A stretch of 54,467 nucleotides of DNA, from the NCBI GenBank assembly GCA_023408075.1, contig JAEYKW010000013.1, forward strand, positions 1-54,467, given 5' to 3'. This DNA comes from Bacillota bacterium. Its GTDB lineage: Bacteria; Bacillota; Clostridia; Christensenellales; SZUA-584. The position numbers and the translations under genes were made by a program. The notes under the pieces were generated by a model. It saw nothing but the letters and a program-made list of their open reading frames with translations. It was not told the origin of the DNA and made no database searches. Shown piece by piece: positions 32,047-40,349 of the stretch (position 1 is the stretch's first letter; each line of letters starts with the position of its first letter).

Positions 32047-32889
32047 CCTTCCGCCAAGCGATCGGAGGCCTTCCTCGAAATTGACGCCGAAGCGGACATC
32101 CGTGCCCGCTTTTCGTGTGCGTTCAATGCTCTGCGCCGTGAAATCCACGGCAATCTGCGCCGACTCCGCCAGCGAAAACCCGCGCAGCACCGCGGAAAGC
32201 AGCACACTCGCAAAAACATCGCCGGTGCCGTGATAACAGCCTTCAATGCGCCGCGAAAAGGCATAGTCCACTGCATCCGTTGCGCTGTCGTAAACCGCCG
32301 CGCCGAGCTGTTTATCGTCAAAACAAACACCCGTGAGCACCACAAGCCGCGGCCCGAGTCCGGCGAGTTTTTTCAGCATGCTTTCAATAGACGCCTGCGT
32401 GTACGGGCCTTCGCTGTAAGCCTGTCCGATCAGCAGCGCCGCTTCGGTCATGTTCGGAACGATGATATCCGCACACGCGCAAAGCTCTCTCATGCCGTCC
32501 GGAAAGTTTTCGGGAAACACCTTGTACAGCGCACCGTTGTCCGCCATCACAGGATCGACCATGATGAGCGTTTCCTCACCGCGCAGACAGCCGAACACCT
32601 GCTTCATGATATCAATTTGCTCAAACGAGCCCAAAAACCCTGTATACACCGCATCAAAATTAAGACCGAGCGCGCACCAGTGATTGACCACGGGCAGTAT
32701 ATCCTCGGTCAGGTCGCGGTAAGTAAAGCCCGTAAAGCCGCCCGTATGCGTGGAAAGCACGGCAGTCGGAATCACGCTGACCTCAATGCCCGCCGCCGAA
32801 ATAACGGGCAGCGCCACCGTTAATGAGCATTTTCCGAAGCCCGATATATCGTGTATGGCGGCAACTCTTTTTTGCATGATCTGTTTCAC
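32032..32889 (-). CDS. Pyridoxamine/pyridoxal kinase family (285 aa)
   Basis: Ribokinase-fold vitamin B6 kinase. It begins KRVAAIHDISGFGKCSLTVALPVISAAG, the typical PdxK/PdxY opening. It has VSVIPTAVLSTHTGGF, MVDPVMADNG and IIVPNMTEAALLIG, and the anion-hole motif EGCYHGTGDVFASVLL with the catalytic Asp in GTGD. It salvages pyridoxal, pyridoxamine or hydroxymethylpyrimidine; the exact substrate preference is not evident. GGAGTGAAACAG precedes the ATG at 32889. It is convergent with rfbG, with which it shares 15 bases, and there is no terminator between them. Confidence 0.9.
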   Translation of the reverse strand: MKQIMQKRVAAIHDISGFGKCSLTVALPVISAAGIEVSVIPTAVLSTHTGGFTGFTYRDLTEDILPVVNHWCALGLNFDAVYTGFLGSFEQIDIMKQVFGCLRGEETLIMVDPVMADNGALYKVFPENFPDGMRELCACADIIVPNMTEAALLIGQAYSEGPYTQASIESMLKKLAGLGPRLVVLTGVCFDDKQLGAAVYDSATDAVDYAFSRRIEGCYHGTGDVFASVLLSAVLRGFSLAESAQIAVDFTAQSIERTRKAGTDVRFGVNFEEGLRSLGGRLGLE

Positions 32890-33350
32890 TCCTTTATTGT
32901 CAGTTCATTATATCCTTCGCACTGCCATCACACAAGCCAAAAAACGCCAAGCAAGCTTCCTCTTCAGTGGAAACCTGTCGGCGTCAGGCAACTGTTTTGA
33001 TTCCTCAATACCGGAAAATCACGCGATGCTTAGCGCCATCATCCCCAAGCGGGGATGGCTTTTACTTATCACTTCATTCCTGAAAAATCTCATGATGAGT
33101 ATCGTAAAATTTGATGCTCACCGGCTTAAGCTTTTTGAGCTCTCCGGCGTTGCCTCGCTAAGCCTCATTTGGTTATTGCATAAAAGCCTCTCATCTTGAT
33201 TATACATGCAGATCCCGAGCCTATTGGGTACTTCGCTGAGCGGAATCTCTTGAACAGCGCGCTGCAGAAGGGGGGGGGCCACTACGCAGTCGATTGCCTG
33301 CGCTCTTTTTTGACAGTCTGTCTCCGGCGTTGCCGGGTGTGCGGACTATA
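32890..33350. other. Gene-free region with one repeat copy
   Basis: A diverged copy of repeat module A lies near 32950-32996 (GCTTCCTCTTCAGTGGAAAC, CTGTCGGCGTCAGGCAACTG). A CATCCCC-aagc-GGGGATG hairpin followed by CTTTT is near 33040-33064. A run of nine G lies at 33270-33278. No gene is supported. Confidence 0.6.
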
Positions 33351-33351
33351 G

Positions 33352-33384
33352 AAAAGCCTCCTGCCGCCATAACAGCAAGAGGCT
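33352..33384 (-). terminator. Terminator of the two-component operon
   Basis: On the minus strand AGCCTC (33379-33384) pairs with GAGGCT (33355-33360), with extra inner TGC/GCA pairs, followed by TTTTC. It lies 30 bases beyond the stop of the last gene. Confidence 0.8.
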
Positions 33385-33413
33385 CAGCCTGTTCTTGGAG
33401 GAAACAACACTTT

Positions 33414-34304
33414 TTAAGGATTTATTGACTCAAAGCTAGACCACGTGCCTTCATAAGACGGATGACTCTCGCCGTCTTGCTGATAAAAATATCCCTTGTA
33501 TACCGACGACCAGCCGAGCGGGAAAAAGTCCACCTCTACCACTTCATACGACGGATAGGCGATAAACACCTGATAGCATTCGCCCTCGCTCATTTCCACG
33601 GTGCTGTCGGCAATCATATCAACGTCCGGATCGGTGAAGTCCCATCCGACTCCGTTGAAATGGACCTTCACAATGCTTCGCCCGTCCGCAAATTTCTCAT
33701 TGATGAAGGCTTCGGTGATTTCCTTATATTTCGGGTCATCCTTCGCGGCTTGCATGAGGTCATCATTCGCAAAATCCGGGTCATCTTCAAGGTTTTCCTG
33801 TTTATACGGCGTTTGCTTTTGTACACGCACGGGCTGACCGCTGACCGAATCGACCGTGCAGATATAAGCGGCACCGTCCGCAAACTGACTGCCCGAATAC
33901 ACATCGTATGATCTGTTGATGCCGGAATCTGTATTGATCACGTACAGCTGCGCACCCGCGGGCTGAAACCTGTCTCCAAACACCTTTTTCCACAAATCAA
34001 CGGCAACCGCGGCCGCCTGCTCAAAGCTCAATTGGTCTGCCTTGGGCTTGGTGCCGACGCCGGTCACCGTAAACTCTTGCGGCAGCGCGGGTATATCCCT
34101 CTTCTCGAGCACAGCTGCCGTCTGGCTGTCGGGCTGGCCTTCGGAATGTGACGGGCCTGCGGGCGTTTCGGCCGGCTGCATCACCGTTTCGCCGGTCTGC
34201 AGAGACTGGGTGCAGCTGATGGCGCCCGTCAGCACCAGCACGCCCATCGCAATAATCAAAGCTGTGACAACAGGCAGCCATAGTTTTCTACCGATTCTTT
34301 TCAT
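33414..34304 (-). CDS. Exported lipoprotein-like protein of unknown function (296 aa)
   Basis: I do not recognise the family. Residues 1-31 are a signal peptide with a possible lipobox (TGAISC). A low-complexity Pro/Ser/Thr linker follows to ~75, then a mature domain with SFEQAAAVAVDLWKKVFGD and a YDVYSGSQFADGAAYICTVDSVSGQPVRV stretch. The latter looks like a PepSY-type beta-hairpin pattern, followed by DFANDDLMQAAKDDPKYKEI and a beta-rich C-terminus. It is the last gene after the response regulator and kinase, 49 bases downstream of the kinase stop, so it may be an accessory or output protein of that system. AAAGGAGA lies before the ATG. Confidence 0.7.
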   Translation of the reverse strand: MKRIGRKLWLPVVTALIIAMGVLVLTGAISCTQSLQTGETVMQPAETPAGPSHSEGQPDSQTAAVLEKRDIPALPQEFTVTGVGTKPKADQLSFEQAAAVAVDLWKKVFGDRFQPAGAQLYVINTDSGINRSYDVYSGSQFADGAAYICTVDSVSGQPVRVQKQTPYKQENLEDDPDFANDDLMQAAKDDPKYKEITEAFINEKFADGRSIVKVHFNGVGWDFTDPDVDMIADSTVEMSEGECYQVFIAYPSYEVVEVDFFPLGWSSVYKGYFYQQDGESHPSYEGTWSSFESINP

Positions 34305-34352
34305 AAATAGATTCTCCTTTCGAGTTTCTATTTTGATTATGCGGGCGCCTTG

Positions 34353-35738
34353 TCAGCGTTTTGTATCCGACTCGTTACCGAGTTGTAAAAGCGTTACTGT
34401 TGTTCCTTTTCCTTCTTCCGATTCAATCCGCATCGCATACCCCATGCATTCACAGATGCTTTGGCAAATCGACAGCCCAAGCCCTGCGCCTCCGCCCCGG
34501 CGCGAACGGGATGTGTCCGCGCGGTAAAACGGCTCGGACACATGCCTAAGGGTTTCTGCGCTCATGCCGCAGCCGTTGTCGGCCACGGTGATTTTCTTAT
34601 CGTCCGCCGTCACGCTGATCTCGCAGCCTGCTTGGCGTGCATGCATCGCATTGCTGATCAGATTGATCAGCAGCATCGAGAGCAGCGTCGCGTCCGTCTG
34701 CCAGACGGTGCGGCCCGCATCAAAGCGCACCGCCGCTTCAGACGCCGGAAACGACTTTTGCACGTCGGCAAACAACGTTGCCAATCTGACTGACTCTATA
34801 ACAGGCGAGTCCGCTCTCAATTTCGTGAGCATCAGCAGCTTTTCGGATAAATCGGCGAGCCGCGCGCTTTCGTGCAAAATCGTGGCACAGGCCGAGAGCC
34901 TCTCCTCCTCGCCGATGGCGGCATCGCTGAGGTACTGCGCATACCCGCCGATCGCCGCAAGCGGCGTACGCATCTCGTGGGCAAGCGCGTCGATGAAGCG
35001 CTGCTTATTCTCCGCCTCAAGCTTGAGCTCGGATATCTGCGCTTCTATTTTTTCTGCCATGGTATAGAGCCGCGCCGCAAGCTCGGCGATTTCATCATGA
35101 CCGCGTATGTCGGCACGGATGCTGTAATCACCGCCGGCGATAGCCGTTGCGGCATCCGAGAGCTTTTTGATGGGGTTCGTGAGACGCTTCAATATCACGT
35201 ACAGCGCCAGCGCCAGCAGAACCGACATCAGCACGCTGCCGAGCGTGAGCATGCGCGATAAACCGTCCGCACTGGCCTGCATGCCCTCGACGCTGCGCGC
35301 CGTCACCAGACCGAATTCCGTATCCGCGATGCGTCCGCTCACAAAAAGATACGGCACTGCGTCGATGCCGGATATGAGCGACACCTTGGCGCCATCGTCG
35401 GGCGTTTTAATATTTGTGCCGTTTGGCGGGATATTCGAATAGGTTCTGCCGTGAGAATCTGCAATGGCGATGAGAATGCCCTGCGTTTTGTAGTAGCCCG
35501 CATAGCGCTCAAACAGGCTGGTCCATACGGAATCGTCCGCCGTTTCATCGCGGGATAATATGGCTTCGATATCGATGCCGAGCGCGCCGCTGATAAAGCC
35601 GTGCTCCGAAAAGCTGCGTTCGCGTTCAGCGTTCAGCGAAGTGCGGTAGGCCGTTTCAAAAAGCAGATACGCGCCGACGTTCAGCGCTGCGAGAAATATG
35701 ACGAGTGCAGACAAAAATACCTTCTGCCAGTATTTCAT
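34353..35738 (-). CDS. Sensor histidine kinase (461 aa)
   Basis: Membrane sensor kinase. TM1 at ~8-28, extracytoplasmic domain ~30-165, TM2 ~166-184 (LGSVLMSVLLALALYVILKR), HAMP ~185-237, and HisKA with phosphoacceptor His254 in ALAHEMRTPLAAIGG. The ATPase domain has the N box LINLISNAMHARQAG, G1 VADNGCGMS, the F box region EPFYRADTSRSRRGG and G2 GAGLGLSI. Its start codon overlaps the response regulator stop (ATGA). The ligand is unknown; the extracytoplasmic part has no pattern I recognise. Confidence 0.95.
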   Translation of the reverse strand: MKYWQKVFLSALVIFLAALNVGAYLLFETAYRTSLNAERERSFSEHGFISGALGIDIEAILSRDETADDSVWTSLFERYAGYYKTQGILIAIADSHGRTYSNIPPNGTNIKTPDDGAKVSLISGIDAVPYLFVSGRIADTEFGLVTARSVEGMQASADGLSRMLTLGSVLMSVLLALALYVILKRLTNPIKKLSDAATAIAGGDYSIRADIRGHDEIAELAARLYTMAEKIEAQISELKLEAENKQRFIDALAHEMRTPLAAIGGYAQYLSDAAIGEEERLSACATILHESARLADLSEKLLMLTKLRADSPVIESVRLATLFADVQKSFPASEAAVRFDAGRTVWQTDATLLSMLLINLISNAMHARQAGCEISVTADDKKITVADNGCGMSAETLRHVSEPFYRADTSRSRRGGGAGLGLSICQSICECMGYAMRIESEEGKGTTVTLLQLGNESDTKR

Positions 35739-36394
35739 ACCCGCGTTTCCAACCGATATCCAAGCTTGTAGATTGTTTTGAGTCGGGCCGAAAGCCCGAG
35801 CTTTTTGCGCAGCTTTTGTATATGTACGTCTACCGTGCGCGTATCGCCGAGAAAATCAAACCCCCACGCGAGCTTTAGCAGCTTGTCGCGCGACAGCGCG
35901 AGATTGCGGTTGATGATCAGCGCTTCGAGCAGCGCAAATTCCTGCGGCGTTAAATCCACGGACTTTGCGCAGTAATACACCTCGCGCGAGTCGAAATTGA
36001 CTGACAGGTCGTCGATGCAAAAAAGCCTGTCGTGCTTTTTGGTGCGGCGCAGCACCGCCTCGATGCGCGCGATGACCTCCTGCGTTTCAAACGGTTTGAT
36101 GATATAGTCGTCCGCGCCCCGTTCCAGCCCCTTGACCCTGTCGCCGAGGCTGTTGCGCGCCGTGATCATAATCACCGGCAATTCCGGGTCGGGCCGCTGT
36201 GCCATCAGCGCCATGCCGTCGATGCCGGGCAGCAGAATGTCGAGCAGCATGATATCATATGCCATATTCTCCAAACAGCTCAGCGCCTCACAGCCGTCAA
36301 AAGCGCAGGTGCACCTGTGCCCGACCAGCGTGAGATTGCGGTGAAGCAGTTCGTTGATGGACGTGTCGTCTTCGACGATCAGTATGTTTGCCAT
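35735..36394 (-). CDS. OmpR/PhoB-type response regulator (219 aa)
   Basis: Receiver domain 1-~118 with acidic pair VEDD (8-10), phosphoacceptor Asp52 in MLLDILLPGIDG, Thr in VIMITARNS and Lys in YIIKPFE. The winged-helix DNA-binding domain covers ~125-219 (LSVNFDSREVYYCAKSVDLTPQEFALLEAL, TRTVDVHIQKLRKKL). The ATG at 36394 is chosen because GGAGG lies seven bases upstream; the frame extends six codons further without a ribosome site. Coupled by ATGA overlap to its kinase. Likely targets include the flanking lipoprotein genes (inference). Confidence 0.96.
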   Translation of the reverse strand: MANILIVEDDTSINELLHRNLTLVGHRCTCAFDGCEALSCLENMAYDIMLLDILLPGIDGMALMAQRPDPELPVIMITARNSLGDRVKGLERGADDYIIKPFETQEVIARIEAVLRRTKKHDRLFCIDDLSVNFDSREVYYCAKSVDLTPQEFALLEALIINRNLALSRDKLLKLAWGFDFLGDTRTVDVHIQKLRKKLGLSARLKTIYKLGYRLETRV

Positions 36395-36446
36395 CCGGGT
36401 ACCTCCGCTCACATATTATCTCAATGATGTTAGAGAGTTGTTAACA

Positions 36447-37718
36447 TTATCCGTCAAGCGGAACAACTTTTGATTCACTCACAGTCACGTTAAAATCTTT
36501 ATCCACAAAAAGTGAATACCGTTCCACGGAATCGTCCGTTAAGCGGGACATGTCGATTCTCAGACGATCGCCCTCTGATTCCATCCAAGTGACTGAATCC
36601 GCTTGCTGCTCGGGTGTCAGCTCAATATACGACACATCTCCGCCCGTCAGCGGCACATACCCGACCCAATTGTTATCGATGCTGTTATCAGTGAAAAAAA
36701 CGCAGCTATCAAAGAGTGTTATATCCGTATACCAACGATCACCGGGTGCCGAGCAAAGAACACTTCTGTTCCGGCCTTGCGCATCGAGCCGCACAATGGA
36801 TGACATGTGTTCATCAATGCTTTGTTTGATCACATTCTCCACGAGATACAGCTGATCGTCCGATTTCAACAGCCTGCCGATTGACACATCCTCATCGTAA
36901 TAATCTGCCGCGTCATAGAGCACGCTCTTTTCGCCGGTGCCCTTGCCGAGCATTATGACTTGCGACCCGCTCCCCAGATATTGATCCTCACTCAGCGGCG
37001 TTTCTTCGAGCTTCATATTTTTGTCGATGCGCACATGATGCGTCACGCCCTCCAATTCGCCCTCGAAAGTGCTGATGTTTACATACAGATAGTCGCTGTC
37101 CGGCGTGAGTGAAGCCGACAGGAAATACGGTTCTGCGCCCATCCGGGCCGCATAGGCCTCCCAGTCGATCACGTTGAGCTCTTTGCCGTCCTTGCTCACA
37201 TCGCCGATGGACACAGAATCGAAACCGTCGTTAAGGAAGAAAAGCCAGTCGCCGAATGAGGTCAGGTCGGTAAATCCGACTCCCTTTTGCGCCAACAGCA
37301 CCTGACGGCCGCCGTTGTATTCTATCCGCACGATGGACAGGTCTTTGGTTTCCCCGTCGCTGTCATCCGGATCGGCTGCGGTTTCCGCCGCATACAGCGC
37401 ATCGCCGCCGTCCACCAGTTGACTGATACCGTATTGCTCATAGTCTTTATAATAATCCGTCATATCGTAGATCACCTGTCCGTCATCGCGGATGATCTGC
37501 GTCTGCAACGCTTCGTATGTATGCGGAGCCGTGTCCGCTGCGAGCGGTGTTTCCGCCGCACCGCCCGTCGGCGTCTGCGCGATGTCGGCTTCCACTGCGC
37601 TTTGGCTCGGCTGAACCACCGTCAGGGCAGGCTCGGCGGTGCAGCCTGCGAGCAGCACGGCTCCCAGCATCAAAGTAACAGCAAGATAAGCTCCGAAATT
37701 CTTCACGCTTCTGATCAT
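36447..37718 (-). CDS. Lipoprotein with propeller-like repeats (423 aa)
   Basis: Signal peptide with a clean lipobox (MLGAVLLAGC, Cys about residue 25), then a Pro/Ser/Thr/Ala linker to ~75. The mature part is beta-rich with repeated blocks of the type SQLVDGGDALYAAE, DLTSFGDWLFFLNDGFDS, DSDYLYVNIS, LLKSDDQLYLVE and DITLFDSCVFFTDNS. These resemble the DUF5050-style extracytoplasmic propellers of Clostridia (pattern-level call). The ATG at 37718 is preferred because GGAGA lies ten bases upstream. It lies 52 bases upstream of the response regulator start and may be in the same transcript. Function unknown. Confidence 0.7.
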   Translation of the reverse strand: MIRSVKNFGAYLAVTLMLGAVLLAGCTAEPALTVVQPSQSAVEADIAQTPTGGAAETPLAADTAPHTYEALQTQIIRDDGQVIYDMTDYYKDYEQYGISQLVDGGDALYAAETAADPDDSDGETKDLSIVRIEYNGGRQVLLAQKGVGFTDLTSFGDWLFFLNDGFDSVSIGDVSKDGKELNVIDWEAYAARMGAEPYFLSASLTPDSDYLYVNISTFEGELEGVTHHVRIDKNMKLEETPLSEDQYLGSGSQVIMLGKGTGEKSVLYDAADYYDEDVSIGRLLKSDDQLYLVENVIKQSIDEHMSSIVRLDAQGRNRSVLCSAPGDRWYTDITLFDSCVFFTDNSIDNNWVGYVPLTGGDVSYIELTPEQQADSVTWMESEGDRLRIDMSRLTDDSVERYSLFVDKDFNVTVSESKVVPLDG

Positions 37719-37792
37719 ATGTTTTCGTTCTCCAATCGTCTTCATATCAACCGAGACTGAATTTAAACTTCAGGCAATCACATGGCGTATTG

Positions 37793-37816
37793 AAAAGGGC
37801 GGATGAATCCCCGCCC
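37793..37816 (-). terminator. Terminator after the VanW-family gene
   Basis: On the minus strand GGGCGG (37811-37816) pairs with CCGCCC (37797-37802) and is followed by TTTTC. It lies 20 bases past the stop codon. Confidence 0.82.
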
Positions 37817-37836
37817 TCTTTGAACTTTAAGAATGA

Positions 37837-39585
37837 TTATGCCGGGGGTGCTGTCCCGGCAAACGCTGTTACCGGTGTCGCGTCAGCCGGCGGCCCGGAT
37901 TTCGACCAGTAGTAATACGTAACGCCGTTGACGGGCTTGTAATCGGCGTGCTCAAACAGCTTCTCCGAAAGCTGAGTCCCGTCGGCGGAGAGCACGTATT
38001 TATAAACGTCGATCTTGGTTCCCGCGCGCGGCGTGGAAAACGCGTAGACCGGGTGCTCGGGCGAAAGAGCCGTACCATCCGGTGCGGCTTTGGTGTTGTA
38101 GACGGAGCGCATTGTGCCCGAGCCGTAGCGGCTGCCCTTGTTGTTCGAGCGGAAATCATAAATGATGTTCTCGCCGAACTCGGGGTCCACAGGCAGCTGC
38201 CCATAAACCTCCACTGTGACCGTTTTCTTATGCGGATCCACATACGACACAATATAAACCGGCATCGCAGCGTCGTTCTTAAGCTTGAGATCCTGCGCGC
38301 CCGTGTTGAGCGTCGCGTCGAGGCCTTTGGCAATATAGTCCGACGGCACCGAGTGGTGCCACATTTCTGCGATGGTCAGGTTCGCGCGGAGTGCCGCGTT
38401 ATATGTTGTGCTGCCGAGCTGGCAGACGCCGCCGCCGACCTGCTGCGTGGTGCCGCCGTTTTCGAGGCCCGCCGCTTTCTTCCAGCCGATCGTTCTCGCG
38501 GTCGTTCCGTCGCGCGGGCCTGCTTTCTCGTTGATGGACAGCACATCTCCGGGGTTCAGAGCCGATGCATTGATGAAGCTCGACATGCGCGAAACGTTCC
38601 ATGCACGGCTGTGACCCGCGTGCTCGCTGTAGCTCGACGTCCACGATGAGATCAGCTGCGTATCCGCTTTGATATCATCGAGCTTAATCTGCGCTTCCGT
38701 CACCGTGGTCGGCAGCTCAATTTCACTGAAATCGCCGGTGCTGAGTGCATTTTTCACGGTATCAAAAACCGCTTCGGTATCCACATCGAGCCCCGTCACC
38801 TCGGGCTTGTAAAAGAACCGTACAATATTGGCATCCACGGGAATGATATCTTCCGTCAGGTAACGGTTGTTGTCCCAGCTTTGATACCTCAGCGGGCTCG
38901 GCATGGCCGCCGCGTCAATGCGCACGAGATTCGGCCGTTCAAGGTCGTTGCCCGACGCGTTCGCATCCGCAAGCGCCTTGAGATCGGGCTCATATTTAAC
39001 GGGATTTCCGTCCGCATCGAGCGAATAGCCGTTCGGCATAAACTCGGCGGCGGCATCCTGCGGTGCCTGATCGAGCTCGGTTTTCACCTGCGCCAGCGCG
39101 GCATGCAGTTTCTCATCCTGCACAGTCAAGCCGACCGTGAAAACCACGCCTTCATTTCTGGCCTTGTCATAGGCGGTTTTGCGGTCATCGAACGAACCCG
39201 TGCGCCCGTATTGTGTGGCCTCTGCGAGAACACTCTCGTAGTCCGTACCGATGCCCAAATCCGTGAGCGCGTAGTCATGGGTTTCTGCGTTCACATTGAA
39301 CTTGAATGTATGGGCGCTCAGCAGCTCCTTGCTGATGCTTTGTGTCGCGGATTTCGCTTCGTCCTGCGTCAGTCCCGAAATATCCACGCCGTTCACGCTG
39401 ACACCGTTTATGACCGTGCCGAAATCGATGAAGCGTTCCACGCGCTGGTCGCTCGTGTTAAACACAAAGAAAGCGGCCGCCGCCAGACAAATCAGCATGA
39501 TGCCCGCCGACGCGATTAAAAATATCTTCTTGCCCTTTTTTACGCCGGGACTGACTTCCATACTTTCATTTGCTTCGCCAATCAT
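37837..39585 (-). CDS. VanW-family cell-envelope protein (582 aa)
   Basis: Single N-terminal membrane anchor (~22-44, IFLIASAGIMLICLAAAAFFVF) with a large exterior part. A peptidoglycan-binding-4-like region (~50-330) has INGVSVNGVDISGLTQDEAKS and DTEAVFDTVKNALSTGDFSEI. The VanW domain (~350-470) has FINASALNPGDVLSINEKAGPR, QQVGGGVCQLGSTTYNAALR and HHSVPSDYIAKGLDATLN; a C-terminal tail follows. VanW was first seen in vancomycin resistance clusters, but such proteins are common in Clostridia and their role in the wall is not settled. No other van gene is present, so resistance should not be inferred. Confidence 0.9.
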   Translation of the reverse strand: MIGEANESMEVSPGVKKGKKIFLIASAGIMLICLAAAAFFVFNTSDQRVERFIDFGTVINGVSVNGVDISGLTQDEAKSATQSISKELLSAHTFKFNVNAETHDYALTDLGIGTDYESVLAEATQYGRTGSFDDRKTAYDKARNEGVVFTVGLTVQDEKLHAALAQVKTELDQAPQDAAAEFMPNGYSLDADGNPVKYEPDLKALADANASGNDLERPNLVRIDAAAMPSPLRYQSWDNNRYLTEDIIPVDANIVRFFYKPEVTGLDVDTEAVFDTVKNALSTGDFSEIELPTTVTEAQIKLDDIKADTQLISSWTSSYSEHAGHSRAWNVSRMSSFINASALNPGDVLSINEKAGPRDGTTARTIGWKKAAGLENGGTTQQVGGGVCQLGSTTYNAALRANLTIAEMWHHSVPSDYIAKGLDATLNTGAQDLKLKNDAAMPVYIVSYVDPHKKTVTVEVYGQLPVDPEFGENIIYDFRSNNKGSRYGSGTMRSVYNTKAAPDGTALSPEHPVYAFSTPRAGTKIDVYKYVLSADGTQLSEKLFEHADYKPVNGVTYYYWSKSGPPADATPVTAFAGTAPPA

Positions 39586-39785
39586 AATGAACCTTTCTCA
39601 AGTAAAAAAATCTATGGTGTCTATTTTTAGCATTATCATACACATTCATACGCAAAATTTTGCTTTGCGTGTATTAGACGCCAGTTAAAGCGGTTTCGCA
39701 GATACCAAAACAGAGCCTCAACAAAGCCTTTCCTGTAAGACGATGCAAAGGCCCATATTGTTCCATTGTTTTAAGCCGGTGCTTT

Positions 39786-40181
39786 TTATTCGCTCTGCTC
39801 CTTTTCCAGGCGCTTTGCCAGCGCCATCAATTCAAGCCTGTCCTGTTCGGTCAGCTGTCCGTTGTCGGCCATCGCGAGCATGAGCCGCCCGACCGAGCCA
39901 AAGAAACCGCGCCGCGAGGTCAGCTCGCCGCCCTCCGCCGCCATCGCATCCGCTTCGGATATGAGCGGCGAATACAATTTGTCCTTCAAATTGCGCTCCT
40001 CGGCAAGCAGCAGCCCCTTGTTGGTCATGTTGCGCAAATACGTATGATAGGTTTTGTAGCTCCATTCGATATCGCTGTGCTGCGCGCGCACCAGCTGCAC
40101 AATTTGTTTCATCGTCAAGGGCGGCTGTCCCCAAAGCGTTTTTAATATGACCCATTCTGAATCGGCCAGTCTCTTTTTCAT
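39786..40181 (-). CDS. BlaI/MecI-family repressor 1 (131 aa)
   Basis: Winged-helix repressor of the BlaI type: DSEWVILKTLWGQPPLTMKQIVQLV at the N-terminus and the recognition-helix region SYKTYHTYLRNMTNKGLL. The C-terminal helices (LTEQDRLELMALAKRLEKE) are the dimerisation part. The ATG at 40181 follows GGGAGAG; the longer frame would start inside its own promoter. Unlike repressors 2 and 3, no M56 peptidase gene follows. The identical operator-promoter type upstream of this gene and of the lipoprotein gene at 41795 indicates autoregulation plus control of that lipoprotein (inference from sequence). Confidence 0.93.
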   Translation of the reverse strand: MKKRLADSEWVILKTLWGQPPLTMKQIVQLVRAQHSDIEWSYKTYHTYLRNMTNKGLLLAEERNLKDKLYSPLISEADAMAAEGGELTSRRGFFGSVGRLMLAMADNGQLTEQDRLELMALAKRLEKEQSE

Positions 40182-40266
40182 TCTTCCACTCTCCCACCCA
40201 ATAATATCGCCCCGAAAAGCCGCGCTTTCGGGGACCCAAATCTGCCGTCGATGCAGTATTATCTTT

Positions 40267-40295
40267 AGCATATACGACAGATTGCATACTGTCAA
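40267..40295 (-). promoter_or_regulatory. Promoter and operator of repressor 1
   Basis: On the minus strand TTGACA (40290-40295), a 17-base spacer and TATGCT (40267-40272). A near-palindrome GACAGATTGCATACTGTC (40276-40293) fills the spacer and overlaps the -35 box. The right part, TCTGTCGTATATGCT, is identical to that at 41895-41909. Confidence 0.85.
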
Positions 40296-40349
40296 GATTG
40301 TGGCAAAAAAACAGGCTGATTTCGCTGATTATGCTTATATTATCGATGC

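Noticed and set aside
33270..33278. Run of nine G, considered as a phase-variable tract
   Set aside because: It lies in gene-free DNA without a promoter or reading frame to switch; it may also be a sequencing artefact.
37837..39585. VanW-family gene as evidence of glycopeptide resistance
   Set aside because: VanW-domain proteins are widespread and no vanHAX or vanRS-type partner genes accompany it; the two-component system nearby has no feature specific to VanRS.
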